The position numbers were made by a program, and so were the translations under genes. The notes beneath the pieces were generated by a model. That model worked only from the letters and a program-made list of their open reading frames with translations, did no database searches and was not told the origin of the DNA. DNA of 64,000 bases. Origin: Nitrosospira sp. Nsp14. Lineage in GTDB: Bacteria > Pseudomonadota > Gammaproteobacteria > Burkholderiales > Nitrosomonadaceae. Positions 1-11,652 of this stretch are shown piece after piece. Each line of letters opens with the position of its first letter. The first letter of the stretch is position 1. The stretch lies in NCBI RefSeq assembly GCF_900113575.1, contig NZ_FOPV01000015.1, positions 1-64,000 of the forward strand. Direction: 5' to 3'.

Positions 1-91
1 CTACGCTCAATCCCTGGTCTTTCACCATGCGCACCACTTCCAATTTGAAGCCGGCGTCAAACTCCCTCCGTGCTCTGCGTGCAACCATCAT
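1..91 (-). CDS. IS3-family transposase OrfA, N-terminus (partial)
   Basis: Thirty codons are visible, beginning MMVARRARREFDAGFKLEVV and running off the left edge. The pattern of basic residues followed by F-x-x-G-F-K-L-E-V-V-R-M-V-K-D is the start of the helix-turn-helix domain of IS3-family OrfA proteins, which bind the element ends and are normally joined to OrfB by frameshifting. The start at 91 is chosen because GGAGG lies 5 bases upstream; an in-frame ATG at 103 overlaps that site and is less likely. Partial only because of the window edge. Confidence 0.75.
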   Translation of the reverse strand, partial: MMVARRARREFDAGFKLEVVRMVKDQGLSV

Positions 92-152
92 AAACCCCTC
101 CATAAGTGAATAATCCACTTATCAAGGTGTCCGTGCAAATTGAACCACTACA
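1..152 (-). mobile_element. IS3-family insertion sequence, one end (partial)
   Basis: The window opens inside an insertion sequence read on the reverse strand. Its outer end appears to be at 152, where the reverse strand begins TGTAGTGGTTCAATTTGCAC; a 5'-TG terminus is typical of IS3-family ends. The first transposase frame starts about 60 bases inside this end behind a GGAGGGG ribosome-binding site. The rest of the element, including orfB and the other inverted repeat, lies left of the window, so the exact IS name and any target duplication cannot be read. Confidence 0.75.
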
Positions 153-795
153 GGATTCTCGTTTTGGCACTCAAACTGAACCTTGCAGTTTTCGCACTAA
201 GTCGGGTGGCCTGCTCAGGGGGTCCAGTGAGTTCTCCGCAGCTTGCCCCGCATTGCGCATTTTCAATGGCAAGCTGGTTCGCGCACAGCGCGAAACGATT
301 GCCCGGTCTCGACGGTGTTACAGGGCTGAGTGGACCATTCGGGTTGGGCTTCGCGCCGCCAGACGGAGTTGCCCCGGGCGGGTTGCCATTACCGACGCGG
401 TAGTTTGCGCGTAGATAAAGCGCCAGTCCGTATATTTTTTCAAAGGATAAACGCGAAGAAGGGAAGGGAAAAAGGACAAAAAATGGTAACGTATTGACTT
501 TTGGTCATTACCATTTCTGGCGAACGCGGTGCTCCCGCAGAAGCAAAGGCGAAAGGACCTGCGGTTCAGCGGAATGCAGCTGTCTTAATAGTTTCCCGCG
601 CAGTTTCCCACAGGGGGCGATGCCATCCCAAACGGGGTGGCGGCCTGCGGAGGCAGTCCTGGAACAAATGGTTGCTATCGGGGAGATTTTCCTTAAAATT
701 TAGCCCCAAGCTGAACGGGTTATGGAGTGCTGGGCCTCGGGAGGTATGAGACCTGCCTTGCTCGGACAAACATGGCTCAGACAATAAGGCCAAAT
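153..795. other. gene-poor stretch between IS end and ttcA
   Basis: No convincing gene is visible. A reverse-strand reading frame stays open from about 505 to 150 and stops in a TAG formed at the IS boundary, but it has no ATG and no recognised domain. A 9-bp inverted repeat (AAATGGTAA at 481-489, TTACCATTT at 508-516) is the clearest structure. The ttcA promoter should lie in the right half, but no good -35/-10 pair stands out. Confidence 0.5.
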
Positions 796-1686
796 ATGGA
801 AAGTGTGTCGAGAAAAGAACAGCATAGCGCCAGGAAATTGCACAAGCGGCTGAGGCGGCTGGTAGGTACGGCTATTGCCGATTTCAAAATGATCGAGGAT
901 GGCGACCGGGTAATGGTGTGTCTCTCGGGCGGCAAGGATAGCTACGCCTTGCTTGATATTTTGCGTAACCTGCAAGCGCATGCGCAAACGCGGTTCGACC
1001 TCGTCGCGGTAAATCTGGATCAGAAGCAACCGGGTTTCCCGGAAGAGGTGCTGCCTCGATACCTCTCGGCAATCGACATGCCATTTCGCATCGTCGAGCA
1101 AGATACCTATAGTGTGGTGAAGCGTATCATCGCGGAAGGTAAAACGACCTGCAGTCTCTGCTCGCGCTTGCGCCGCGGCGTCCTCTACCGCGTTGCCGGA
1201 GAGCTGGGCGCGACGAAGATCGCACTCGGGCACCACCGCGACGATATCCTGGAGACGCTGTTTCTCAACCTGTTTTATGGTGGCAAGCTTAAGACCATGC
1301 CGCCCAAGCTCGTGAGCGACGACGGACGCAACATCGTCATCCGCCCATTGGCTTACTGCAAGGAAAAAGATTTGGCGGAGTATGCCGAGATAGAAAATTT
1401 CCCCATCATTCCTTGCAATCTGTGCGGATCGCAAAAAAATATGCAGCGCCAGGCGGTCAAGGAAATGCTGCAACAATGGGATAAAAAATTTCCCGGCCGA
1501 CTGGAGACAATGTTTACCGCACTGCAAAATATCCAGCCTTCCCATCTGGCCGATCCGCGGCTTTACAATTTCGCGGGGCTCAAGGCGGGAAACAAACCTT
1601 TTCCGGATGGGGATCGGGCTTTCGACCCCGAGACGTTCGAGCCCGGAATGGAAGAAATGCTGAGCCTGGGGAAGGGGCTGGTCTGA
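796..1686 (+). CDS. ttcA: tRNA 2-thiocytidine(32) synthetase TtcA
   Basis: Cytoplasmic ATP-dependent enzyme that thiolates cytidine 32 of certain tRNAs using an Fe-S cluster. From the start used here, the PP-loop SGGKDS is at residues 44-49. The paired cysteines are at 119/122 ([12 protein letters not shown]) and 207/210 ([10 protein letters not shown]), all as in the E. coli enzyme. The frame stays open to a GTG at 727 and includes an ATG at 772. I chose 796 because AAGG lies 6 bases upstream and the protein then begins MESVSRKEQ, matching the short N-terminus of E. coli TtcA as I recall it. It stands alone, with a protease gene 79 bases downstream. Confidence 0.93.
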   Translation: MESVSRKEQHSARKLHKRLRRLVGTAIADFKMIEDGDRVMVCLSGGKDSYALLDILRNLQAHAQTRFDLVAVNLDQKQPGFPEEVLPRYLSAIDMPFRIVEQDTYSVVKRIIAEGKTTCSLCSRLRRGVLYRVAGELGATKIALGHHRDDILETLFLNLFYGGKLKTMPPKLVSDDGRNIVIRPLAYCKEKDLAEYAEIENFPIIPCNLCGSQKNMQRQAVKEMLQQWDKKFPGRLETMFTALQNIQPSHLADPRLYNFAGLKAGNKPFPDGDRAFDPETFEPGMEEMLSLGKGLV

Positions 1687-1765
1687 ATGCCGGATCTCTA
1701 ACCGTCTTGCTTCATTTTGTTGTCGTCGTACGGCCGAGTTCGAGCGAGTTTCGCGGAGTAAATCC

Positions 1766-3133
1766 ATGAGGAAATCTTTCCAGCTTGTTTTGCTATCCGC
1801 CAGCCTGGTTATTTTGCTGGGCGTGGTCTTTCCCGCGCACTCGGGCTTACCTTTCGCCGACAGCAAAAACGGCGTACCGACCCTCGCTCCGCTGCTGCAA
1901 GGGGTGACGCCTGCAGTGGTGAATATTTCGGTCCAGTCGCGTTCTGCCATTGAGGATAACCCTCTATTTCGCGATCCGTTTTTCCGCCGGTTTTTCAATA
2001 TCCCTGATCAGGCTGTGCAGCAGGAGCGGAGTGCGGGGTCGGGGGTGATCGTGGACGCGGCCAGCGGCTATGTCGTAACCAACTATCATGTCATCAAGGA
2101 TGCGCAGCAGGTAACAGTCACGCTCAAGGATATGCGCCAGTTTGTGGCAAAGCTGGTGGGGAGTGATCCCGGCACCGACATCGCACTGCTGAAAATCGAG
2201 GCAAAAAATTTGCAGGCGCTACGTCTCGGCGATTCGGACCTTCTTAACGTGGGCGACTTCGTGGTTGCTATCGGCAATCCGTTTGGACTCGGGCAGACAG
2301 TTACGTCGGGCATCGTCAGTGCACTGGGCAGGAGCGGGCTGGATCTTGAAGGTTATGAGGACTTCATACAAACCGATGCGTCCATCAACCCCGGCAACTC
2401 AGGCGGTGCGCTTATTAATCTCAAGGGTGAGCTGGTCGGTATTAACACGGCTATTATCGGTCCTTCAGGCGCCAACGTTGGTATTGGATTCGCGGTGCCC
2501 AGCGCCATGGTCAAGGCAGTGCTGGATCAGATCGAGCGTTTTGGTGAAGTGCGACGAGGGAGGTTGGGCGCGAGCAGCGAAGATATTACCCATGATTTGG
2601 CCCGCTCCCTGGGACTCCCTTCCACCGAAGGGGCGATCATCAGCACGGTCGAGTCCAAATCGCCAGCGGAACAGGCGGGTCTCAAGCCCGGCGACGTGAT
2701 AACGGCAGTGAATGGGCGCCCGGTTAGACGTTCGATTGATTTGCGCAACAAGATCGGGATGATGCCGATCGGAGAAACGGTTAATCTCACCATCTTGCGG
2801 GATGGCAAGACCCGCACTACCAAGATCAAAATCGCGAAGCCGCTTGAGGTGCCGGGGACCGAGGCGGAGACGGTGCCCCAGCTTGCGGGCGCCACCGTGG
2901 CAAACCTCAAGGCCGGGGCGCGCGGGAAAATTGAAGGTGTGATCGTTACCCAGGTGGATGCGAACAGCCCAGCCTGGCTGCACGGCCTCAGGCCGGGTGA
3001 CGTCATCTTCGGTGTCAATCGCAAAAAAGTACGCTCCGTACAGGAGTTTCTGGCGGCCCTACAGTCCAGCGAAGACCGTATCATCCTCAATCTGCTGCGC
3101 GGCGATTTCAGGCTAGCCCTTGTCATCCGGTAG
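1766..3133 (+). CDS. Do-type periplasmic serine protease (DegP/DegQ/MucD family)
   Basis: Exported protease/chaperone that degrades or refolds damaged envelope proteins. The 455-residue product begins with a signal peptide (hydrophobic residues about 7-22, cleavage likely near AHS-G at 27). The trypsin-like triad is His108 (TNYHVIKD), Asp138 (GTDIALL) and Ser212 (NPGNSGGA). Two PDZ domains follow: one around residues 270-355 (AEQAGLKPGDVI) and a shorter one from about 385 to the end (LHGLRPGDVIFGVN). Two PDZ domains place it with DegP, DegQ or MucD; these are not separable by eye, so no symbol is given. No sigma-E gene lies beside it. Confidence 0.9.
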   Translation: MRKSFQLVLLSASLVILLGVVFPAHSGLPFADSKNGVPTLAPLLQGVTPAVVNISVQSRSAIEDNPLFRDPFFRRFFNIPDQAVQQERSAGSGVIVDAASGYVVTNYHVIKDAQQVTVTLKDMRQFVAKLVGSDPGTDIALLKIEAKNLQALRLGDSDLLNVGDFVVAIGNPFGLGQTVTSGIVSALGRSGLDLEGYEDFIQTDASINPGNSGGALINLKGELVGINTAIIGPSGANVGIGFAVPSAMVKAVLDQIERFGEVRRGRLGASSEDITHDLARSLGLPSTEGAIISTVESKSPAEQAGLKPGDVITAVNGRPVRRSIDLRNKIGMMPIGETVNLTILRDGKTRTTKIKIAKPLEVPGTEAETVPQLAGATVANLKAGARGKIEGVIVTQVDANSPAWLHGLRPGDVIFGVNRKKVRSVQEFLAALQSSEDRIILNLLRGDFRLALVIR

Positions 3134-3345
3134 GCGGATCGCCCGGAATACCCAAAACCGTACATCCAAACCGAGTTTCCCGGCCGTATTTACAGACTGA
3201 GTTCCGGCCGGGTTTCGTGGGCGTTCAGCCGATAAAGGCTGCAAGGCCAATCTCTGGTCGACCAATCACGCAGATCGATGATGTGTACCGCCCCCGGCGA
3301 CTAATCATTAAACAAACGGACGGCGTCGGCTGTTTTCGTTCGCGG

Positions 3346-5984
<2,639 letters not shown>

Positions 5985-5985
5985 A

Positions 5986-6017
5986 GGTATTAAACCCTGA
6001 TGGTATTAAACCCTGAT
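5986..6017 (+). repeat. 16-bp perfect tandem duplication between leuS and lptE
   Basis: The unit GGTATTAAACCCTGAT occurs twice in a row, immediately after the leuS stop codon (5982-5984). The duplication creates an extra ATG at 6000 in frame with lptE, but the better lptE start is at 6030. It looks like a recent slippage event. Confidence 0.9.
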
Positions 6018-6029
6018 GAGGACTTTTTT

Positions 6030-6518
6030 ATGAAAAGAACCATACCGGTCGTGTTCTGTTTATTCCTTGCTGCCTGTGGTTTTCAGTTACGCGGTACGGC
6101 CTCCCTGCCATTTGAAACGCTCTATATCTCATCCCCGGCGGGCAATCCAATTGGGACGGATCTGCGTCGCTTCATCAAGGCGGGCACCAACACCCGTATT
6201 GTGGATAACCCGAAAGATGCCGCAGCCACACTGGAGGTTATCAGTGCAGTAAACGAGAGGCAAATCATGTCGGTGTCCGGCGGCGGCCGGGTGCGGGAAT
6301 TCGATTTGCGCTATCGGGTTTCCTTTCGTCTTATAGACGCTAAAGGGGTGGAGCTCATACCCGCTAATGAGATTGCCCTCCGCCGTATTCTTCCTTTTAC
6401 CGACGCGCAAGTGGTGGCGAAGGAGGGGGAGGAGGCGATGCTCGTTAGAGAAATGCAGAGCGATGCCGCCGCTCAGATTCTTCGTCGGCTTGAGTCGGTT
6501 CATACAGCCGAAGGCTGA
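6030..6518 (+). CDS. lptE: LPS-assembly lipoprotein LptE
   Basis: Outer-membrane lipoprotein that plugs the LptD barrel and helps insert lipopolysaccharide into the outer leaflet. The product starts with a lipoprotein signal and lipobox FLAAC-GF, followed by the typical FQLRG segment of the LptE/RlpB family. Length is 162 residues, as expected. The start at 6030 is preferred over in-frame 6000 because GAGG sits 8 bases upstream and the signal peptide then begins MKRTIPVVF. Its partner gene lptD is at 15.2-18.0 kb on the other strand. Likely cotranscribed with leuS and holA. Confidence 0.92.
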   Translation: MKRTIPVVFCLFLAACGFQLRGTASLPFETLYISSPAGNPIGTDLRRFIKAGTNTRIVDNPKDAAATLEVISAVNERQIMSVSGGGRVREFDLRYRVSFRLIDAKGVELIPANEIALRRILPFTDAQVVAKEGEEAMLVREMQSDAAAQILRRLESVHTAEG

Positions 6519-6561
6519 GAACCGACTTCTCAACTTCCAAGTTATATCGCGAGCCAATATC

Positions 6562-7572
6562 ATGCGTATCACCCCGGAGCATCTTCGGCGGCACCTGCAG
6601 AAACCGCTTGCGCCTCTCTATATCGTGTCCGGAGACGAGTTGCTGCTCTGTATCGACGCCGCTGATGCAATCCGAACCAGAGCGCGCCGGGAAGGTTATA
6701 GTGAACGCGAGATTTTTCCGGTAGACCATCATTTCAACTGGTCTGAGCTGCGACAGCGCAGCAGCAGCCTGTCGCTGTTTGGCGAACGGCGTGTCATGGA
6801 CATCCGCATTCCGTCAGGCAAGCCCGGCATCCAAGGAAGTGCTGTAATCGAGGAATATTGCCAGGCGCTCCCGCCCGATACGCTCACGCTCGTCACGTTG
6901 CCAAAGATCGACAGACAGGGCGCGGCGACAAAATGGTTCAAGGCCCTTGAGAGTGCGGGCATCACGATCCAGGTCGATGCGGTGGAGCGTCCCCGCTTGC
7001 CCGCCTGGATCGGCCAGCGCCTGGAGATGCAACAGCAAAGCGCCGACCAGGACACCCTGCAGTTCCTGGCCGACAAGGTAGAGGGCAACCTGGTTGCAGC
7101 CTATCAGGAACTGAAGAAACTCGCCCTGCTGTACCCCGCGGGCCCGATGTCGTTCGAACAGGTAAAAGATGCGGTGCTCGATGTGGCGCGTTATGATGTG
7201 TATAAACTACCCGCTGCCATGATTCGAGGCGAGACCGCGCGTTATAACCGGGTGCTGGAAGGATTGCGGGGCGAGGGCACCGCGTTGCCGCTGATTGTGT
7301 TCACGCTTGCGACCCAGATTCGAGCGTTGATCACGATTCGCAAGGGACTGGATGCGGGGAGGCCCGTAATGCAGTTGATGAACCAGATCAGAGCTCGGGT
7401 CGATCAGCATGAATTTCTGCAAAGCGCGGCCCGACGTCTCCGACTGGAACAGTTGATGCAGGCTTTGGTACATGTGTCGAAAATTGACCGCATCAGTAAG
7501 GGTGTGGCGAAGGGCGATGCCTGGGATGAATTGCTGCAGCTGGGGCTGCGTTTCGCGGTTACCGCTCGCTAA
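6562..7572 (+). CDS. holA: DNA polymerase III delta subunit HolA
   Basis: Delta subunit of the clamp loader, which opens the beta clamp during replication. The 336-residue protein begins MRITPEHLRRHL and contains the family pattern LAPLYIVSGDELLL near residue 20, VTLPKIDRQ near 115 and a helical C-terminal domain. Length agrees with HolA. The frame is open further upstream into lptE, but the ATG at 6562 falls 43 bases after the lptE stop and gives a normal N-terminus. The position after lptE is the usual one. Confidence 0.92.
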   Translation: MRITPEHLRRHLQKPLAPLYIVSGDELLLCIDAADAIRTRARREGYSEREIFPVDHHFNWSELRQRSSSLSLFGERRVMDIRIPSGKPGIQGSAVIEEYCQALPPDTLTLVTLPKIDRQGAATKWFKALESAGITIQVDAVERPRLPAWIGQRLEMQQQSADQDTLQFLADKVEGNLVAAYQELKKLALLYPAGPMSFEQVKDAVLDVARYDVYKLPAAMIRGETARYNRVLEGLRGEGTALPLIVFTLATQIRALITIRKGLDAGRPVMQLMNQIRARVDQHEFLQSAARRLRLEQLMQALVHVSKIDRISKGVAKGDAWDELLQLGLRFAVTAR

Positions 7573-7708
7573 GTGCCGATAGTTCATCCGGTGGTTCAGG
7601 CCTGCTTGCTCGCAATGATGAGTTTTAGCCTGCTTGCGCTATCTTGAGCACTGTATGCCTAAGCGATCATGGGCCTCGCATCTGTCCCTGTACAGTTTGT
7701 GTCGCTGG

Positions 7709-7740
7709 TGCAGCTAATAACGCCGGATTTATTAGCTGCA
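7709..7740. repeat. perfect 12-bp inverted repeat upstream of proA
   Basis: TGCAGCTAATAA at 7709-7720 and TTATTAGCTGCA at 7729-7740 can pair perfectly around an 8-base loop. It lies between the holA stop and the proA start. There is no T-run after it on either strand, so it is not a standard intrinsic terminator; it may be a hairpin in the holA 3' end or a binding site. Confidence 0.7.
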
Positions 7741-7792
7741 TCTGTGCTACCGGCAACATTGATTGATTCATCGTTTTAAATGGAACCGTGAC

Positions 7793-9058
7793 ATGGATAT
7801 TATCGACGTCAAGACTTACATGCAGTCAATCGGGCGCGAAGCTCGGGCCGCGTCGCGTCTTGTTGCAAAGGCGGAGACCGCCGCAAAAAACCGGGCACTC
7901 ACGCAAATGGCCGCCGCTATCCAGCGCGATGAGCAGATATTGCTGGCTGCAAATGCGATGGATGTCGAAAGTGCCAGGAAACGGGGTCTTGACCCGGCCG
8001 TGATCGACCGGCTGACGCTTTCATCCAAGAGCATCGCAGGCATGACCGAAGGTTTGCTGCAAATCGCGGCGCTGGCCGATCCCGTCGGGGAAATCAGTGA
8101 CTTGAAATATCGCCCTTCTGGCATCCAGGTTGGCAGGATGCGCGTGCCACTCGGTGTTGTTGGCATCATTTATGAAGCGCGGCCCAACGTTACCGCCGAT
8201 GCCGCCGGGCTGTGCCTCAAGGCGGGTAATGCCGCGATACTGCGCGGCGGATCCGAGGCCATCAATAGCAACCGGGCGATTGCTGCGTGCGTAAAGGAGG
8301 GGCTGAGAGCGGCAGGGCTGCCCGAAACTGCGATACAGGTGGTTGAAACGACTGACCGGCAAGCCGTTGGTGAACTCATCACAATGAACGAATTCGTCGA
8401 TGTCATTGTGCCCCGGGGCGGCAAGGGGCTGATCGAACGCATCGCTGGTGAAGCACGGATTCCGGTCATCAAGCATCTCGACGGTGTATGCCATGTGTAC
8501 ATTGATGAACAGGCGGATCTGGACAAGGCGCTGCGCGTCGCCGACAACGCCAAGACCCAGCGCTATGGAACCTGCAACACCATGGAGACACTGCTCGTGC
8601 ACACGGCCATTGCTGAGAAAGTGCTGCCTCCGCTATGCAAAATCTATCTCGACAAAGGGGTGGAGCTGCGTGGCGATGCCGCGTCTCGATCCATCATTCC
8701 GCAAATGAAGGAAGCCACGGAAGAGGATTGGCACACCGAATATCTGGCGCCGGTCCTCAGCGTGCGGGTGGTCACGGGCCTGGATCAGGCGATCGAGCAT
8801 GTGACGTTGTATGGATCGCAACATACCGACTCGATCATTACCGAGGACTATGGCCGAGCCCGGCGTTTCCTCCGAGAAGTGGATTCCAGCTCGGTGATGG
8901 TGAACGCCTCGACGCGATTTGCCGACGGTTTCGAGTATGGGCTGGGCGCTGAAATCGGTATCTCGACCGACAAGCTTCACGCCCGTGGCCCGGTGGGATT
9001 GGAAGGATTGACCAGTCAGAAGTTTATCGTGCTGGGCGACGGACACATCAGGCAATAA
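7793..9058 (+). CDS. proA: gamma-glutamyl phosphate reductase
   Basis: Second enzyme of proline synthesis: NADPH-dependent reduction of glutamyl 5-phosphate to the semialdehyde. The 421-residue protein carries the aldehyde dehydrogenase fold of the family, with the motifs [26 protein letters not shown] and the catalytic Cys261 in [13 protein letters not shown]. The start at 7793 is preferred to a TTG 30 bases upstream because it begins at a normal family N-terminus. proB is not in the window. It is followed 62 bases later by the dihydrolipoyl dehydrogenase gene. Confidence 0.96.
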   Translation: MDIIDVKTYMQSIGREARAASRLVAKAETAAKNRALTQMAAAIQRDEQILLAANAMDVESARKRGLDPAVIDRLTLSSKSIAGMTEGLLQIAALADPVGEISDLKYRPSGIQVGRMRVPLGVVGIIYEARPNVTADAAGLCLKAGNAAILRGGSEAINSNRAIAACVKEGLRAAGLPETAIQVVETTDRQAVGELITMNEFVDVIVPRGGKGLIERIAGEARIPVIKHLDGVCHVYIDEQADLDKALRVADNAKTQRYGTCNTMETLLVHTAIAEKVLPPLCKIYLDKGVELRGDAASRSIIPQMKEATEEDWHTEYLAPVLSVRVVTGLDQAIEHVTLYGSQHTDSIITEDYGRARRFLREVDSSSVMVNASTRFADGFEYGLGAEIGISTDKLHARGPVGLEGLTSQKFIVLGDGHIRQ

Positions 9059-9120
9059 ATGTAACCGGGACCATAAGCATTTCAAAAAGGTCGGTTTTAT
9101 CTTTTTCCATTTAGGTTGTC

Positions 9121-10884
9121 ATGACTCAGGTTATCGAAATAAAAGTTCCCGATATCGGCGATTTCAAAGATGTGGCTGTGATCGAGCTATTGGTGAAGCC
9201 CGGCGATGCGGTAGAGAAGGAAACGTCGCTCGTCACGCTTGAAACCGACAAGGCGGCGATGGAGGTTCCCTCGCCGCAGGCGGGTGTGGTGAAGGATATT
9301 CGTGTCAAGGTCGGTGACACAGTCTCGGAAGGGTCGCTCCTGCTGACGCTCGAACTGGCAGCCGTACCGGGCGAAACAGATAAACGCGCTGGATCGTCTA
9401 AGGCCGAACCAAGTCCGCCTAAGCCAGAACCAGGTCCGCCTCCTCCCGCCCCGTCGGTTCCGCGAGGTGACATTCATGTGGACGTGGTCGTGTTGGGTGC
9501 CGGGCCGGGCGGTTACACGGCGGCGTTCCGGGCAGCGGATCTGGGCAAGACAACCGCATTGGTTGAGCGCTACCCGGCGCTTGGTGGGGTTTGCCTCAAT
9601 GTGGGCTGTATTCCCTCCAAGGCGCTTTTGCACGTGGCCAAAGTCATGACGGATGCGGAAGAAACGGCGCAGCAGGGCGTCGTTTTCGGCAAGCCGAGCA
9701 TCGAAATAGACAAGCTTCGTGCCTGGAAGGAGTCTGTCATCGGCAAGCTGACCAAGGGACTCGGCCAACTGGCGAAGCAGCGCAAGGTGGAGCGCGTGCA
9801 TGGGACTGGCAAGTTTATCTCGCCGAACATGATCGAGGTTGAGACACCCGATGGTTTGAAATCCGTGTCGTTCGATCATTGCATTATTGCCGCCGGCTCG
9901 AGCGTGGCGCGCATACCTGGCTTTCCGTATGAAGATCCACGCATGATGGATTCGACCGGTGCATTGAAGCTGGAAGATATTCCCAAGCGCATGCTCATCA
10001 TTGGAGGCGGCATCATCGGCCTGGAAATGGCAACCGTGTACGATGCCCTGGGCAGCAGGATCACAGTCGTGGAGCTAATGGATCAATTGATCCCGGGGGC
10101 CGATGCGGACTTAGTCAGACCACTGCACCGCCGCATACAAAGGCGCTACGAGGCGATTTATCTTAAAACCAAGGTGACCGCGATCGAGGCACTTCAAGAG
10201 GGACTCAAAGTCACCTTCGAAGGCGGACAAAACGGCAAGACGCCCGAACCGCAAATCTATGACCGTATCCTGATGGCGGTAGGACGTCGCCCCAATGGGC
10301 GCGATGTTGGAGCGGAACAAGCGGGTGTCAACGTGGATGAGCGCGGGTACATACCGGTGGATAGGCAATTGCGCACCAACGTGCCGCATATTTTCGCCAT
10401 CGGCGATGTTGCGGGCGAGCCCATGCTGGCGCACAAAGCCTCGCACGAAGGCAAGCTGGCCGCCGAGATCATTGCCGGCCATAAAGCGGCGTTTGATGCG
10501 CGCACCATTCCCTCCGTGGCATATACGGATCCAGAGATCGCCTGGATGGGCTTGACTGAAACCGATGCGGCCAAACAGGGAATCGAGTTCGAAAAAGCAG
10601 TGTTTCCCTGGGCCGCGAGCGGCCGGGCAATAGCCATGGCGCGTGAGGAAGGCATGACCAAGCTGCTGCTGGACAAAAAGACGCGTCGCATTCTTGGCGC
10701 GGGCATCGTTGGCGTGAATGCTGGGGAACTGATCGCCGAGACCGTGCTGGGTCTGGAAATGGGCGCGGACATGAAAGACCTCGGCCTCACTATTCATCCA
10801 CACCCGACATTATCGGAAACCACCTTTTTTGCCGCTGAAATCGCAGAAGGGTCGATTACGGACCTTTATATACCGAAGAAGTAA
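9121..10884 (+). CDS. lpdA: dihydrolipoyl dehydrogenase (E3) with N-terminal lipoyl domain
   Basis: FAD enzyme that reoxidises dihydrolipoamide in 2-oxoacid dehydrogenase complexes. Residues 1-80 form a lipoyl domain with the lipoylated lysine at 44 (LETDKAAMEV). A Pro-rich linker spans about 95-113. The E3 body then shows the FAD site GAGPGGYTA, redox cysteines 158 and 163 (GVCLNVGCIPSK), the NAD site IIGGGIIGLE and the C-terminal HPHPTLSE with the catalytic His. Lipoyl-E3 fusions are usual for the pyruvate dehydrogenase E3 of beta- and gammaproteobacteria. Oddly, no aceE or aceF is next to it; proA is upstream and a convergent gene is downstream. Confidence 0.95.
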   Translation: MTQVIEIKVPDIGDFKDVAVIELLVKPGDAVEKETSLVTLETDKAAMEVPSPQAGVVKDIRVKVGDTVSEGSLLLTLELAAVPGETDKRAGSSKAEPSPPKPEPGPPPPAPSVPRGDIHVDVVVLGAGPGGYTAAFRAADLGKTTALVERYPALGGVCLNVGCIPSKALLHVAKVMTDAEETAQQGVVFGKPSIEIDKLRAWKESVIGKLTKGLGQLAKQRKVERVHGTGKFISPNMIEVETPDGLKSVSFDHCIIAAGSSVARIPGFPYEDPRMMDSTGALKLEDIPKRMLIIGGGIIGLEMATVYDALGSRITVVELMDQLIPGADADLVRPLHRRIQRRYEAIYLKTKVTAIEALQEGLKVTFEGGQNGKTPEPQIYDRILMAVGRRPNGRDVGAEQAGVNVDERGYIPVDRQLRTNVPHIFAIGDVAGEPMLAHKASHEGKLAAEIIAGHKAAFDARTIPSVAYTDPEIAWMGLTETDAAKQGIEFEKAVFPWAASGRAIAMAREEGMTKLLLDKKTRRILGAGIVGVNAGELIAETVLGLEMGADMKDLGLTIHPHPTLSETTFFAAEIAEGSITDLYIPKK

Positions 10885-10968
10885 TTGCGAAGCGATTTCG
10901 GCTCCATTTATAGCAATGGGCGCAGTTTAAAGGCAATTCAAGCAGACAGGGGTTGATCTGAAAGCTTT

Positions 10969-11652
10969 TCAGGTTCCGCGCCGCGGTGAGGCAACCTTGA
11001 GAGTTCCCTGATACTTGCGATAGAGCTCCAGAACCTTCGGCACGTAAGCCCGAGTTTCCTGGAATGGCGGAATTTGGTTTCCGTACTTGATGACGTTATT
11101 TTCGCCGGCGTTGTAGGCGGCCAGCGTAAGCCTCACATCACCGTTAAACATCTTCAACAAGTCGCTCAGGTATCTGGCGCCCCCATGAAGGTTCTGTACC
11201 GGGTCAAACCGGTCGGTCACGCCGTATCGCTGGGCAGTTTCAGGCATGAGTTGCATCAGGCCGCCTGCGCCTTTCCTGGAAACCGCCGTCACCCTGTAAG
11301 CTGATTCGACAGAGACGACGGCATGTATCAGTGCGCTTTCCAGCCCGTAAGTGCGAGCGACCTCTTCTATGACTCCAACATACTGAGCCTTGGTTAGCGA
11401 TGCGGCTTGATTGTTACTCGAGCGCCCTACCGTTCTCTTTGCAACGGCATTCGGCGCCGAAAGTGGCACGTAGCGCTCATCCGTAGGCACATTGCTGAAA
11501 TGCAGGACGCCATTCTCATCGGTGAACGAGTAAATTTCCGCGCTGGCCGGCAGTGGGGCGATACCGCATGCCAGCATAGCAGCCAATAGGCACGCACCTC
11601 GCGCAGACGCAGACGTATTCATTGCCAAACGTGGCGGACTACCTGTCTTCAT
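10969..11652 (-). CDS. exported lytic transglycosylase with DUF4124 domain
   Basis: Murein-cleaving enzyme of the Slt/MltE-type lysozyme fold. After a signal peptide (hydrophobic residues about 20-38, ASA-E cleavage) comes a short DUF4124-type segment (IYSFTDENGVLHFSN, residues 40-54). The SLT domain runs from about residue 88, with catalytic Glu116 (VSVESAYR), GAGGLMQLMP at 129-137 and AAYNAGENNV. The total of 227 residues is small for the family. An ATG 30 bases further in could also be the start; neither has a strong ribosome-binding site. It follows rsmA on the same strand after a 318-base gap, so it may have its own promoter. Confidence 0.88.
   Translation of the reverse strand: MKTGSPPRLAMNTSASARGACLLAAMLACGIAPLPASAEIYSFTDENGVLHFSNVPTDERYVPLSAPNAVAKRTVGRSSNNQAASLTKAQYVGVIEEVARTYGLESALIHAVVSVESAYRVTAVSRKGAGGLMQLMPETAQRYGVTDRFDPVQNLHGGARYLSDLLKMFNGDVRLTLAAYNAGENNVIKYGNQIPPFQETRAYVPKVLELYRKYQGTLKVASPRRGT

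Noticed and set aside
700-1998. Long open frame on the reverse strand across ttcA
   Set aside because: It lies antisense to a clear ttcA gene, has no recognisable motif and no ribosome-binding site; GC-rich codon use opens the opposite frame.
8021-8602. Reverse-strand frame inside proA
   Set aside because: Shadow of proA with low-complexity His/Arg-rich sequence and no motif.
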